Positions 10,663-20,464 of a stretch of DNA of 64,000 nt are shown one piece after another. Origin of the DNA: Tetranychus cinnabarinus. Its lineage: Eukaryota; Arthropoda; Arachnida; Trombidiformes; Tetranychidae. Every line of letters begins with the position of its first letter. Position 1 is the stretch's first letter. A model generated the notes under the pieces. That model was given only the letters and a program-made list of their open reading frames with translations, did not search any database and was not told where the DNA came from. The DNA lies in NCBI GenBank assembly GCA_022266195.1, contig WHVY01000002.1, positions 1,069,001 to 1,133,000 of the forward strand, given 5' to 3'. Both the position numbers and the translations under genes were made by a program.

Positions 10663-12699
10663 TCAAGCACGTTTCAAATGCAATCCAACAAGAACACGTC
10701 CTGAATTGAATTTAATACTTTGACCCATCTCATCAGTTAGGAGAAAATTTATATCTTCAATCCTATTTGATCGCACAGGATAGTAAAATGGTTTGAGAAA
10801 TTTTTCATGAATCAACTCATATTCTTTTCCTCTTTTGATAGGTAAAACTCGCATCACCCGAGCAGATTTGTTCCCAACGAAGTGTTCAGCTACAATATCA
10901 GAGTTAATAAACATCAAATGTGACCTCAAGTTTAAATTTGCCCTTTTGTTTGCAGTAAAAGAATTTTTTCCAGATGAAAGTTCATCAATCATTTGCAAAT
11001 ATGTAGTCGCATCAAATCCTAACGCATTGAGAAAACCTATATCTCCAAAAAACGGTATATATGTTTTACCATTTACACGACCAGGAAAAAATATTATCTT
11101 TCCATTTTCATAAGCAAGACCTGGAACGTTCATGAATTCATCTGTTTTATTTTCACCAGTAGGCTTTTTGATTACTATTCCTAGATCGTTAAGCCTTTGG
11201 AGTAATATATTTTCCTTTTTTTCTAACTCAATACGCTTTAATTCTATTTGAGTCTTTTCATCTTCAATGGTTTTTATCTGCTGTTGCATTTTAGATTCTT
11301 TTTCTGTCAATCGTGATTCTAAATCAACTTCTCTTGCTTTCAAAGCTTCAATTTCAATCTCATAATTCTCGATTTGTACTGACTTTTGTCTAATTTCATT
11401 CTCTAGGCTTAATTTTGCAGCTTTCAATTCTTCAATATTATACTTGAAGCTCGTGAGTTGTTCCTGAAAATCTTGTTTTGCAACTGCATTTTCTCTTTCC
11501 ATCGTAGCTAATTTTCTTGAAGATTCCACCAACGTAATCCTTTGTAATTCATAATCATTGTTTAATTTTTTAATTTTTTCTTTGTGCTCTGCATCTGTTT
11601 GTTGCGTTCTCATTTCCAATTCATCTATCTTTAACTGTAATTCTTTTAATTGAGTTTTATGATCATTCAATAAAGAAGTCTTCTCGTTAGTACTTTCACT
11701 TTTGATTTTTTCTAGTTCTCTTGACAATGCTTCAATTTCCATTCTCTGATCATTTTGCAACCGTGCATATTCCTGCTTTGCATTTCGTAATTCATTATCT
11801 TTCTGATTGAACTTGTCATTTATTCCAATTGTTTTGTCCTTTTCTTTTTTTATCATTTCATCATTCATTGCGATCTTCTGTTCAAGTTTTGTTATTTTCT
11901 TTTTATATTCAATAATGCTCGCATTTAAACTACTAAGCTCTTGGATTTTCTTGTCGAATTCTTTCTTAACATCTTTAAATTTTTTATGTTCTTCATTTTT
12001 CTCTGCTCTTGTACCATCTAATAATGAACTGAAAGATTTGATTTCTTTATTAAGTACTTTGATTCTTTCATCTTTGGATAAAACCTCATCCCTGTATCTT
12101 TCCATGGCTTTGTATAGTGTGTTCAGTATTATTGGAACACCATCTTTGATACTATTGTACAAATTAGATCTTTCAGTCGCAGACATTGCTCTCATTTTTT
12201 CTGGAGTTATAGCATGAACTTCATCCATTGATAAAGCTCTGAGAGTTTGAGTGTTTGTTTCTTTTGCAGGAATATCAACACCTTCTGTTGTAGATCTTTT
12301 AATTTTTTTATTTTTACCTGCATTTGTGTGAGCAACTGATTCGAAAAGGACATGAATTGCTTCATTAATTTTAGAAATGATCACAGAAGGATTATCATTT
12401 TCATTCAGAGTAACATCAGCTAATAATTTTTCATTTTTATCAGATGTAAAAAGCTGTACTTGAATTTTTCTGTCTTCTGGGGCAAGATCTATTGGGTAAA
12501 AGATTTCTTGAATACCAACAACCCACTCTCCATCAAGTTGCAAAGGTACAGGAAGTTTGTTTGTGAATTTCGATAAAGTATTATCTGGAAAATCTTCCAT
12601 TGAAGCATTAGAAACAACTTCGATAAAATATTCTTCAGGTTGATTCCACATTTTGTACCCAACTGTTAAATTTACTTGGATAGCCCAACCACTTAACAA
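10663..12699 (-). CDS. Penton-like minor capsid protein with long coiled coil
   Basis: A 678-residue protein. The N-terminal part (about residues 18-110) has the Maverick penton-like pattern: SNASMEDFPDNTLSKF, then LDGEWVVGIQEI and a YPIDLAP block. The C-terminal part (about 520-678) resumes globular beta-rich sequence ending in a VGLHLKRA tail. Between them, about residues 190-505 are almost pure heptad-type coiled coil rich in Glu, Lys and Leu, with no proline. The best start is Met17 (12651), just before the conserved region; Met1 would overlap the integrase gene by 65 bases instead of 17. The coiled coil is unusual for the family and could form a fibre. Frame intact. Confidence 0.75.
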   Translation of the reverse strand: MLSGWAIQVNLTVGYKMWNQPEEYFIEVVSNASMEDFPDNTLSKFTNKLPVPLQLDGEWVVGIQEIFYPIDLAPEDRKIQVQLFTSDKNEKLLADVTLNENDNPSVIISKINEAIHVLFESVAHTNAGKNKKIKRSTTEGVDIPAKETNTQTLRALSMDEVHAITPEKMRAMSATERSNLYNSIKDGVPIILNTLYKAMERYRDEVLSKDERIKVLNKEIKSFSSLLDGTRAEKNEEHKKFKDVKKEFDKKIQELSSLNASIIEYKKKITKLEQKIAMNDEMIKKEKDKTIGINDKFNQKDNELRNAKQEYARLQNDQRMEIEALSRELEKIKSESTNEKTSLLNDHKTQLKELQLKIDELEMRTQQTDAEHKEKIKKLNNDYELQRITLVESSRKLATMERENAVAKQDFQEQLTSFKYNIEELKAAKLSLENEIRQKSVQIENYEIEIEALKAREVDLESRLTEKESKMQQQIKTIEDEKTQIELKRIELEKKENILLQRLNDLGIVIKKPTGENKTDEFMNVPGLAYENGKIIFFPGRVNGKTYIPFFGDIGFLNALGFDATTYLQMIDELSSGKNSFTANKRANLNLRSHLMFINSDIVAEHFVGNKSARVMRVLPIKRGKEYELIHEKFLKPFYYPVRSNRIEDINFLLTDEMGQSIKFNSGRVLVGLHLKRA

Positions 12700-13708
12700 A
12701 ATATTCTTTTTTAAACGTTAACGGATTTATACGTTCTTTTATCACTTTCTCGATTTTGTACAATTCCTTTTCGTATGTTTTCACAAGCTCAGGGTGATAA
12801 AATATTGAAGTGATCGGTTCTCCAGTCAAATCAACTAATCTATAAATATACCCTTGTGGAGATTTTTTAACTTTAGCTACTTTGAATATTTCTTCTGTGA
12901 ATTTGCTTGTTGCACCTTTTTCGAAATTTCCTTTTGCTCTTGTTATTCGCACTCGATCACCAACCTGATAAGGTTTTCTTTTCTCAATTATAGTGTTATG
13001 CGATCTTCTTATATTAATTAAAACCTGAGATCGGTTCTCTTCGTTAACAGCAGATGGCGACATTCGTATTGTTCTGTGGTAGGAGTTGTTATATGAATCA
13101 ACTAGGTCTTGTAGAATATCTATATAGAACCTGCTATTTACATAGAACATGTATCTGTATAATCTGTTTCTCAACGTTCTATTAAATCTTTCAACAATTG
13201 CACATTTAATAACATCATCAGTTGAAGTGAAAAATTTGACATTATAATCCTTCAACAGTTTTTGAACATTTGAATTTTTGAATTCAGTTCCTTGATCACT
13301 TTGTATCTTTTTAGGAACTCTTCCAGTTTGAAATATACTCTCTAAAGCTTCGGACACTTCTTTTCCAGTCTTTTTTTTGATAGATCTTGTCCATGCATAT
13401 CGACTCAAACAATCTATGACATTCAAAAGATATCTATAACCATTATTCTCTTTCTGTATCCATGACATATCCATGATATCCATCTGCCACTGTTCATCGA
13501 TTTCATTCACAATAATAGGTAATCTTAAAAATTTTTTATTGGTATCTTTGAAAAGATTATACACATCTTGTTTCAAAAGCCATGATTTCACATAATCATA
13601 ACTTACTTTCGGATACTTTTTTTTAATTAACTTGTAGAATCTTTCGAGTCCTCCGAATCCTCCTGAACTCTTGACTGAGAAGTATTCAGATGCGAGAGAT
13701 CTTTCCAT
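12635..13708 (-). CDS. Retroviral-type integrase with chromodomain
   Basis: A 357-residue rve-family DDE integrase that catalyses insertion of the element. Catalytic residues are Asp77 (in QMDIMD), Asp138 (in QSDQGTEF) and Glu173 (in IVERFNR), a DD35E spacing. The C terminus (about 315-357) is a chromodomain, with YKIEKVIKER and EYFVKWLGYPSKFNSWV, which in related integrases binds histone marks and directs targeting. Its 5' end overlaps the preceding 238-residue gene by 82 bases and its 3' end overlaps the penton-like gene. The product matches the 6-bp duplication and AG ends of the element. Confidence 0.95.
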   Translation of the reverse strand: MERSLASEYFSVKSSGGFGGLERFYKLIKKKYPKVSYDYVKSWLLKQDVYNLFKDTNKKFLRLPIIVNEIDEQWQMDIMDMSWIQKENNGYRYLLNVIDCLSRYAWTRSIKKKTGKEVSEALESIFQTGRVPKKIQSDQGTEFKNSNVQKLLKDYNVKFFTSTDDVIKCAIVERFNRTLRNRLYRYMFYVNSRFYIDILQDLVDSYNNSYHRTIRMSPSAVNEENRSQVLINIRRSHNTIIEKRKPYQVGDRVRITRAKGNFEKGATSKFTEEIFKVAKVKKSPQGYIYRLVDLTGEPITSIFYHPELVKTYEKELYKIEKVIKERINPLTFKKEYFVKWLGYPSKFNSWVQNVEST

Positions 13709-14343
13709 TCTAAAGCAAGATTATCGTGATGTGCTCTAGGAACATGACCATACCTTTTCACTATAGGCGTGTAACGAACAGAAGCTAAAAGCTTAGGTCT
13801 GTGTTCGATTTCATCTATTACTCTTAAAGTTCCCGAAGGTGCATTAGAAGCATTGTAAAGCTCATTCTTAGACAAAGTTAAATACTTAGCAATGGTTTTT
13901 ACATTACTGTTATGTATTTCGCTTCCATTTTCTCTGATTATTTTACCACTTGGAGCTACTAAACCTTGAATATTTCTCAGAGCCAGTTCCAAATCATTTG
14001 CCTTAATAGGGTCTCTCAAAGCAGGTGTAGAGGTTGAAGGTATCGGTGAGTTAAAAGATGACCTATCTCGATTTTCAAAACTTTGAAAACTCTGAAATTC
14101 TTCGTTGTTATCTGTATTCACAGCATTTTCAATCACATTAGGTTTAGTTTCAACTGTTTGTGAGCTATTGTGTATTTTGCTTTTGGCTGTGTTTTTCATC
14201 ATAAAATCATTCAGAAGTCTGACTTTATAATCTGTAGGTATGTTAGCATTCATTAAAGGCTGTAAATAAGATGGTGTTGAAAATTGAAAACCTCTACGGT
14301 ATTGATCTTCTGGTATTAGTACCATTTTAGTAATTGAATTCAT
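13627..14343 (-). CDS. Maverick virion-associated protein, unassigned
   Basis: A 238-residue protein of a type commonly encoded next to Maverick integrases. The N terminus has KMVLIPEDQYRR, a short pattern I associate with minor virion proteins of this group. The middle (about 60-110) is low complexity and Ser/Asn-rich, and the C-terminal half is more ordered (about 115-200). There are no enzyme motifs or membrane segments. It overlaps the integrase frame by 82 bases and the upstream 113-residue gene by 4. The structural role is inferred from position only. Confidence 0.6.
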   Translation of the reverse strand: MNSITKMVLIPEDQYRRGFQFSTPSYLQPLMNANIPTDYKVRLLNDFMMKNTAKSKIHNSSQTVETKPNVIENAVNTDNNEEFQSFQSFENRDRSSFNSPIPSTSTPALRDPIKANDLELALRNIQGLVAPSGKIIRENGSEIHNSNVKTIAKYLTLSKNELYNASNAPSGTLRVIDEIEHRPKLLASVRYTPIVKRYGHVPRAHHDNLALEWKDLSHLNTSQSRVQEDSEDSKDSTS

Positions 14344-14681
14344 TTTATTAATTTTCTTGAAATGATATCAGCGAGTATAGTTACAGCAGGAAGTAATAAA
14401 GCTGGTAGAGCTCCTCCGTTTTGTATTACTATTTGTTTTTTGTTTTTCGAGCTTGTTTTCTTTCCAAGTTTTCTCACAATCTTCTTATATGGTTTAAGTT
14501 TTTTGTACTGTTTTGCGGACAAAGAAATGTTTCCTTTTAATATATTATCTGAAATGTCAGAAATGGTGTCAAAAACATGCAGAGGACATGATTCAAGTAT
14601 TTTTTTTCTTTTCATTTTAGATCTAGTTTTTGTTAGTTTTCTTAAAATTGGTAAGTCTTTTATGGCTTTTCCAACAGACAT
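14340..14681 (-). CDS. Small basic protein with hydrophobic tail, pX-like
   Basis: A 113-residue protein, strongly basic over residues 12-85 with Lys/Arg clusters, ending in a Gly-Gly site (QNGGALPA) and a hydrophobic helix. This layout matches adenovirus pX/mu-like and other Maverick core proteins that are cut after Gly-Gly by the viral protease. DNA condensation or capsid-cement roles are inferred. It overlaps the downstream 238-residue gene by 4 bases (ATGA type), a sign of tight packing. Confidence 0.6.
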   Translation of the reverse strand: MSVGKAIKDLPILRKLTKTRSKMKRKKILESCPLHVFDTISDISDNILKGNISLSAKQYKKLKPYKKIVRKLGKKTSSKNKKQIVIQNGGALPALLLPAVTILADIISRKLIK

Positions 14682-14721
14682 TTTCAGACTTTATAATTTT
14701 TAATGTATCTTATACAAGTAT

Positions 14722-15369
14722 TCAAATTTGATAAGCTGTTATATATTCTTTTTCTCCACAAATATTTGTCAATAATCTTATTTCTTCAGGTGTGTCTGAC
14801 TTCAAGTCAATGAATAGATACGAAAAAGGTTCGCTCGTAGCATCTTGAAAAATTTCTTGAAACTTCTTTATATTACGAGGAAACATTTGACGAGCTATCA
14901 TCGAAGCAATTGATTGATCTCTCGGATTCTTAAAAAGAACAATATAGTGAGAGTTTAGTGATATATTTCTACTTTCGATTCCACGCGTGAAAAAGTTCTG
15001 TACCAATATGATTACAGAAAGATTTCTATGATGACTCCCCTTAGTGAAGAGTTCAGAAACAATTTTCGAGTTGACAGTTTCATGCATCAAGTCATCAATC
15101 ACAAGCCACTCTGGTCTACTTCCATCGAAAGATTTCATCACATTGTCTGAAATTCCTTGAATGAAATTTACATTAGGCATACTAACAAAATTTTGTTGAA
15201 ATTCACTGTAAAAATAAGTTATTTTTTCAGGTTTTGGGTGAGAGAAAAGAGCACAATCTGATATAAGTCTACTTATAAAGTGTGTTTTGCCAGAACCTGA
15301 AGGCCCTGCAATCATCATGGTGAAAGGATGTTTCAAATAAACACTGTAAAGATCCATCTTGTTGAACAA
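14722..15369 (-). CDS. FtsK/HerA-type genome packaging ATPase
   Basis: A 215-residue A32-like packaging ATPase, expected to pump element DNA into capsids. Walker A is GPSGSGKT at residues 22-29 and Walker B is WLVIDD ending at Asp92-Asp93. A VQNFF-containing sensor-type strand follows near residue 125 and an arginine-rich PRNIKK stretch near 170. The length is normal for Maverick ATPases. It lies 28 bases downstream of the TBP-like gene and 41 bases upstream of the pX-like gene. Its presence with hexon, penton and protease genes means the element retains a full virion-forming gene set. Confidence 0.93.
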   Translation of the reverse strand: MFNKMDLYSVYLKHPFTMMIAGPSGSGKTHFISRLISDCALFSHPKPEKITYFYSEFQQNFVSMPNVNFIQGISDNVMKSFDGSRPEWLVIDDLMHETVNSKIVSELFTKGSHHRNLSVIILVQNFFTRGIESRNISLNSHYIVLFKNPRDQSIASMIARQMFPRNIKKFQEIFQDATSEPFSYLFIDLKSDTPEEIRLLTNICGEKEYITAYQI

Positions 15370-15396
15370 AAGATATGAAAAATTTATTCTTATACT

Positions 15397-15897
15397 TCAA
15401 TCTTTGTGAGAAATTGAACAAAATCTTAAACAAAATATTTCATTTGAATCATTCAGCTGTTTATAAGATTTAGCTCCTGTTATAATCAATGTGCCTTTAG
15501 GATAATATACAAAACAGCATCCATTTTCACGCCATGTCAAAGCTGGGAAAAGTTCAGGTTCATAAGCAATTTTCAATTCACTTTTGAGTATAACATTAGC
15601 ACTAACAGGTTTGAAAAATTTCACTGAACCTGTGATGTTTACAGTCCGAATAAAGTTGATATTCCTAAAAACACCGATAACAAATTTTCTTGTATCTTCT
15701 ATTGATTTGAATCCAGTTGCGATGATTTTTCCTGAACCAAATACCAGCAAACATTTTTTTTCACATTTAAATACTTCTGCATTGAATTTTTTCTTCTTCC
15801 CTCTTTTAGGCTCTATTGAAACTTTTGTACGAAGATCCCAAAGTGTCACTACATTCACAATCTCCACTGGCGTTATAACATGTAACATTATAAACAA
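15397..15897 (-). CDS. TATA-binding-protein-like protein
   Basis: A 166-residue protein with two copies of the TBP repeat and almost nothing else. Repeat 1 (about 8-77) contains NVVTLWDL, then LLVFGSGKIIATG and SIEDTRKF. Repeat 2 (about 83-158) contains NITGSVKF, AYEPELFPAL and IITGAK. Of the four aromatic residues that kink DNA in TBP, Phe38, Phe53 and Phe117 are conserved and the fourth is Tyr132. It lacks the long N-terminal tail of animal TBP and is far more diverged than any housekeeping TBP. It sits between the polymerase and ATPase genes in the core block. A role in directing transcription of element genes, several of which have TATA-like boxes, is inferred. Confidence 0.8.
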   Translation of the reverse strand: MFIMLHVITPVEIVNVVTLWDLRTKVSIEPKRGKKKKFNAEVFKCEKKCLLVFGSGKIIATGFKSIEDTRKFVIGVFRNINFIRTVNITGSVKFFKPVSANVILKSELKIAYEPELFPALTWRENGCCFVYYPKGTLIITGAKSYKQLNDSNEIFCLRFCSISHKD

Positions 15898-16048
15898 CTA
15901 AGTTTATTAATAATGAATAAAATACCAAGATCATCAAAGCACTAAACAGAACTAAAGTGAGAGCGAATTCTAAATTCATCGATATTTATTGAGAAAATGG
16001 AAATGGGAATCAATTACATGTTGATGAATGTGTCTTATACATGAAACT

Positions 16049-19000
16049 TTAAGAGCTGTTGATTGCGTAATGACCAAATGCATATGAAGTGATGCCATCT
16101 GTCTTCAGATACCTCTTATCATCAAATGGATTGAGAGCTAGTTTTCGACCTTGAATGGATGATATTTTATGTTGCACACTCTTGATTGACCTCATGTCAT
16201 GATGAAAAAGTTGTAAGTCAAAAAGAGATTTTTTATAATCATCAAAAGTGATTTTCTTTTTCAAAACTGCCTTCTGAACTCCTTTGGCTGTTTTTTTAAC
16301 ATCGTCAACCGTTTTCATGGCATATACTTTTGGTTTCAATGCAATGAATTCTAAAATATACTTGCCATTCAATTCATCTTTCAAGTATCCCATTTTTTTC
16401 TTGTTGTCTTCATTCCATAATCCAGAAGGGTGATCTTTAGGATAGTCACTGAAATCAAAGATATAATTCAAGTTCCTGAGGTCTGCATAAATATTCATCG
16501 AACTTATTCGATAAATGAAGCTGTCTGTGTCTGTATAGAGCAGTTGAATGTTATTATTGAAAAATTTTTTGAAAACTTCATAATGTAACTGATACATATG
16601 AAGTTTAGAATATTCTAAAACTGTGAATCCTACAAATATAGGTTTATTGAGGTGGACTTTCTTTCTTCTCATCTTGAATAAAGCTTTGTTTTCATCCAAT
16701 ATAAAAAATTTTTCACACATTGGTTTTCTCATTTGTTTCATCGCACCGTCTAATGTTAGTTCCAATATGATCTCTGTATGTTTTCGAACGTCTTCGATAG
16801 ATTTTCCATAAATTGCATTCACCAACAATTTCCAAAAGTTTTTCTCGAATGAAGATTTACAGCTTTGACGTTTTCTCGTACATAAAAGTATGTAGTCTCT
16901 CAACCAAGGTTTTTGCGTGAACTTTATTATTCTGTGAATTTTTGTGACTTTCATACCTTTCTGAATATAATATGCAAGATTTTTGTAGTGAACAACATAC
17001 TTCTTCTTTTCTAAAAAACAAGGAATTAATTTCTCACTCTTGACACGCTTACGATCAGTTTTTTCTAGTATATATTTTTGATAATCACTCAATAATTCAT
17101 CTGGAATGTGCAACTTCTCAGGAGCCAATGGATAATCGTTGTGTTCATCATGCAAACATTGTGGGTATTCCAAATCAACTTCGAAAACGAAGCCAGTATC
17201 TGATTCATTTTCTTTCTCAACGTAATTTCGATAAATAGAGTCAAAGTCCGAAACATCAACCCATTCGAAATCAGATACTGGTAAACTTTGAAACAATGCA
17301 TAACCATATAAATTATTGACGTCGTAGTAAGTGATATAGCTTGGAGGTTCGTTAGAATCATATTCAGGAGTTCCAGGTGTATTTGCAGCCACATATCTAT
17401 TCATAACTGATGATATTCCTCCCCTCAAAGACCCTTCGAACATATTTATCATATTAATATCTGATAAAAGATCTAAAACAACTTTGGTAATTTTGAGAGC
17501 TGCAGCCCAAGTTAATCCAGGAGCAGAATAAAAATGAGGAGGATCAAGATTAAATTCCTTTATACTGAGTGATCGGAAATTTTCAAAAACAGCAACCAAC
17601 AAAATCACATCGATTTTTTGATAAATATCTTGAAATTCACCTAAATTTTTTACATTGAAATGTTTCCATATATTTTGCATGTTTTTGTATATTTCTTCAT
17701 CCAAACTTTCGAATTTCAATTTATTAGCGAAATTTTCAATACTTGGCAGTTCAGTTTCATCAAACTTATCAAAACTATCAAGATAGTCATATGGTAACCG
17801 GGCTTTCTTTGATACGAATGTGATATCCTCATCTTTGAAAAGTTGACGCAGATATAGATTGCGAACATCATCTTCTAAATCATCTGCTAATAATTCCAAT
17901 GAACTGCTCAGGAAAGAGAAGCTATCGATGAATTTGAGCTTTCCAAATGAAAAAGAAATATATTTTTCCAGATTTTGTGGTATAATTGAAATTTTATCAA
18001 ACATATCACCGTTGACACCTTGGAGAAGAATATGAGCATCAAAGTTTTTAAGATTATGGAAAACAACTGGTATTTCTTCAGGTACTTGTAGTTGCAAATT
18101 ACATGTCATATGTGCAGCTCCTCGATATTTACCAGTCATATGATCGTGATCTTTCACTTTGATTTGTTCATCTATGAATACATCTTCACAAATATGACAA
18201 TTTTCCGCTCTCTTAAATGCAGCTTCATCTTCATCTGTCATAACAAATTGTCGTTTTCTGTCAGTGAGAAGTTTTTGGAGTTTAACTTGTAAACTTTTCA
18301 TTCTGAAAAGAAAAATAGAACCAGCGTTTACTCCACGATACGAGTCATATTCCAAAATTTTTCCATACGCATCAACAACCGCGTAACCAAAACTTGATGG
18401 CAAGTGTTCCTGATATTCAAAAGTTTGCTTTTGAAGATCATTATCGAGAGGTTTACACAGAGTTTCAAAATCAGCATATATAACGAATGGGTACTTCAAT
18501 TGTTTACTGAATTGTTGAAAGAATAATTTGGTTCCTTCGGGTGGAGTGATAGTTTTTTGAGCTTTAAAATTTTTACAATAGTGGAAATGTTCACTCAATA
18601 CTTCTTTGTTTCTGAATCCAGTGAGACAATTATAGCAAAAGTGATGATAGCGAGAATTCTTGCTACCTGCGAATCGATTGAAATTCTTGATTGGATAATA
18701 ATGTTGGTTGAATAAAAGCAGGTTGACGTGTGTTTTCATTATTTCTTTGCTCACAGAAAGAGGAGCAGGATGGTGACCAATTTCTCTACTGTGTACAATT
18801 GTGTAAACATTTATTGATATAGAGTTTCTTTTTGCGAAATATTTTATTTGATCAAGATTCACTTCAGAATCAAAGCCACTGAAATCATATTTGTTGACAT
18901 ATTTTTTGTAATTCGAAAGTCTTGATGGGTTTTTAGCAGCAGGATGCAAAGCAGCAAGTACGCTCCATTTGAAACAATCTTTCTCGGTTTGTAGCTGCAC

Positions 19001-19591
19001 TGTACAACATTTTGCAGCTATTGAAGAGGGTAATTTGCTCCGAAAACAACCACCAGATAAAGCAATGTATTTTCCGATTCTAAGCTCCAGTAGTTTGACA
19101 GTTCTCAAAATCCAACCACTGCCTTTGTGAGTAAAGTTATCAAAATCAATCATGATTTCGAGAGCTGATTCACTTAAAAAGTCTGAAAACAATTCAATAG
19201 TAGAAATTTGTTTCATTGATGAACAGAACATTGGTTCAAGCCAAACGATTTCTCCACCATCAATCTTATAAAATTCACAGCACAATCCAATCTGGGCTTT
19301 CAATCCTTTGAGTTGTCGCAAGCACTTTTTGAAAATAAACTTTATATTATTATATTCATGGTTCAATAATGATTCAATGTCAAAAAGTTGATCATCGATT
19401 TTTTTAGCAAAAACATTTAAATTTCGACTGAAAGCTGACTTTTGAATGAAATAATCATCTGGTAGATTGAAATCCAATTCGTATTCATCATTGAAGCGAT
19501 CATTCTCACAAATTTTTTCATGATTAACTAAATTCATGAACTTTTTAAACTTTTTTGAACAAAATTTACACTTTTCATTTGTATTAGACAT
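16049..19591 (-). CDS. Protein-primed DNA polymerase B (Maverick type)
   Basis: A 1180-residue polymerase expected to replicate the linear element from a protein primer. Exonuclease motif I is YADFET near residue 370 and motif II FHNLKNFDAH near 515. Polymerase motif A is YYDVNNLYG near 755, motif B LLVNAIYGK near 925, and motif C YTDTDS near 1018. An HNH/endonuclease VII-like block with CHIC and KDHDHMTGKYRGAAH (about 470-500) lies inside the exonuclease region, as is usual for this group. N-terminal C2H2-type cysteines occur near residue 8. The upstream 33 codons are hydrophobic; the Met at 19591 is a better start because the zinc-binding cysteines follow directly and the TATA-like box at 19680 then sits about 90 bases upstream. 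Confidence 0.95.
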   Translation of the reverse strand: MSNTNEKCKFCSKKFKKFMNLVNHEKICENDRFNDEYELDFNLPDDYFIQKSAFSRNLNVFAKKIDDQLFDIESLLNHEYNNIKFIFKKCLRQLKGLKAQIGLCCEFYKIDGGEIVWLEPMFCSSMKQISTIELFSDFLSESALEIMIDFDNFTHKGSGWILRTVKLLELRIGKYIALSGGCFRSKLPSSIAAKCCTVQLQTEKDCFKWSVLAALHPAAKNPSRLSNYKKYVNKYDFSGFDSEVNLDQIKYFAKRNSISINVYTIVHSREIGHHPAPLSVSKEIMKTHVNLLLFNQHYYPIKNFNRFAGSKNSRYHHFCYNCLTGFRNKEVLSEHFHYCKNFKAQKTITPPEGTKLFFQQFSKQLKYPFVIYADFETLCKPLDNDLQKQTFEYQEHLPSSFGYAVVDAYGKILEYDSYRGVNAGSIFLFRMKSLQVKLQKLLTDRKRQFVMTDEDEAAFKRAENCHICEDVFIDEQIKVKDHDHMTGKYRGAAHMTCNLQLQVPEEIPVVFHNLKNFDAHILLQGVNGDMFDKISIIPQNLEKYISFSFGKLKFIDSFSFLSSSLELLADDLEDDVRNLYLRQLFKDEDITFVSKKARLPYDYLDSFDKFDETELPSIENFANKLKFESLDEEIYKNMQNIWKHFNVKNLGEFQDIYQKIDVILLVAVFENFRSLSIKEFNLDPPHFYSAPGLTWAAALKITKVVLDLLSDINMINMFEGSLRGGISSVMNRYVAANTPGTPEYDSNEPPSYITYYDVNNLYGYALFQSLPVSDFEWVDVSDFDSIYRNYVEKENESDTGFVFEVDLEYPQCLHDEHNDYPLAPEKLHIPDELLSDYQKYILEKTDRKRVKSEKLIPCFLEKKKYVVHYKNLAYYIQKGMKVTKIHRIIKFTQKPWLRDYILLCTRKRQSCKSSFEKNFWKLLVNAIYGKSIEDVRKHTEIILELTLDGAMKQMRKPMCEKFFILDENKALFKMRRKKVHLNKPIFVGFTVLEYSKLHMYQLHYEVFKKFFNNNIQLLYTDTDSFIYRISSMNIYADLRNLNYIFDFSDYPKDHPSGLWNEDNKKKMGYLKDELNGKYILEFIALKPKVYAMKTVDDVKKTAKGVQKAVLKKKITFDDYKKSLFDLQLFHHDMRSIKSVQHKISSIQGRKLALNPFDDKRYLKTDGITSYAFGHYAINSS

Positions 19592-19679
19592 GATTGTTAA
19601 CAAAACAAACAAAAAAATTGAACAAACAAATAAAACATAAAACAAAATTGAAACTGAAAAAAAATTGCTTTGTCGATTC

Positions 19680-19688
19680 TTTATATAC
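19680..19688 (-). promoter_or_regulatory. TATA-like box before the polymerase gene
   Basis: On the minus strand GTATATAAAG ends near 19680, about 90 bases before the preferred polymerase start at 19591. Confidence 0.5.
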
Positions 19689-19691
19689 ATT

Positions 19692-20464
19692 CAGTTCAAG
19701 GAATAAGTTATGAGGAGAAAATTCGGGGAGTTTACTTTTTTCGTAACCATTAAATTGTTTGTTTATAATTATATTGATAAAAGAAAGCGCAACACAAAAG
19801 GGTGGGTGAAAATTATTATTAAAGGATACGGAACATTCAATTACGTTTCCAAGTCATGAAACACTTCAACTGAAGGTTGACTACAACTAATTATCGTCAA
19901 TGATCTGGTGTAATCATTATGAGTAATTAAAAATATTAAAGCAACAGGATGTACCTAGAACGTGATAAAAATTGATGAAACGGGTGTGAATGATATGAAT
20001 TGTAATCTGTAATCTCTCCGAATGATTGCATCAGCAATATTCTCACAAATTAAAAGCGAGATAAAATCAAACTAAAAAACTGCGTGACTATCATTAATGG
20101 AAAAGCTAGCGTGTTATAATGTTGTTTGATAATTAATCGGAGAGTATTATAATTAAAGGAGACTATTTCAAGCGAAAACGTGACTAAGGACAATGTTGCT
20201 AAAGACCGAAGTGCTTTGAAATAAAAAAAGTAAAACAGGATGTAATTTTAATGACACGTTTAGTTGAACAATAAAATTTCTGAATTAATTTTTACACGAA
20301 ATATATAATTGCATCCTCAAGAAAAGGTGGAGTAAAAACCATACTAGTTCACAAGCTGAACACCAGGATAAAAAAACTATATATATATTGTAAATAAAAA
20401 CAATTGTTCGTTACTTTGTTTTCATCAGTAATTTCATTCAGTTAAATTCTTAATCTTCGGTGAC
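19692..20464. other. Divergent non-coding region between polymerase and dUTPase
   Basis: No gene. This 0.77 kb spacer separates the minus-strand core block from the plus-strand dUTPase, and holds TATA-like boxes at both ends. It is the main divergent regulatory region of the element. No direct repeats were found by eye. Confidence 0.6.
20378..20389 (+). promoter_or_regulatory. TATA-like box before the dUTPase gene
   Basis: A TATATATATATT run lies about 80 bases before the dUTPase start codon at 20465. It is the strongest TATA-like element in the region. Confidence 0.5.
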
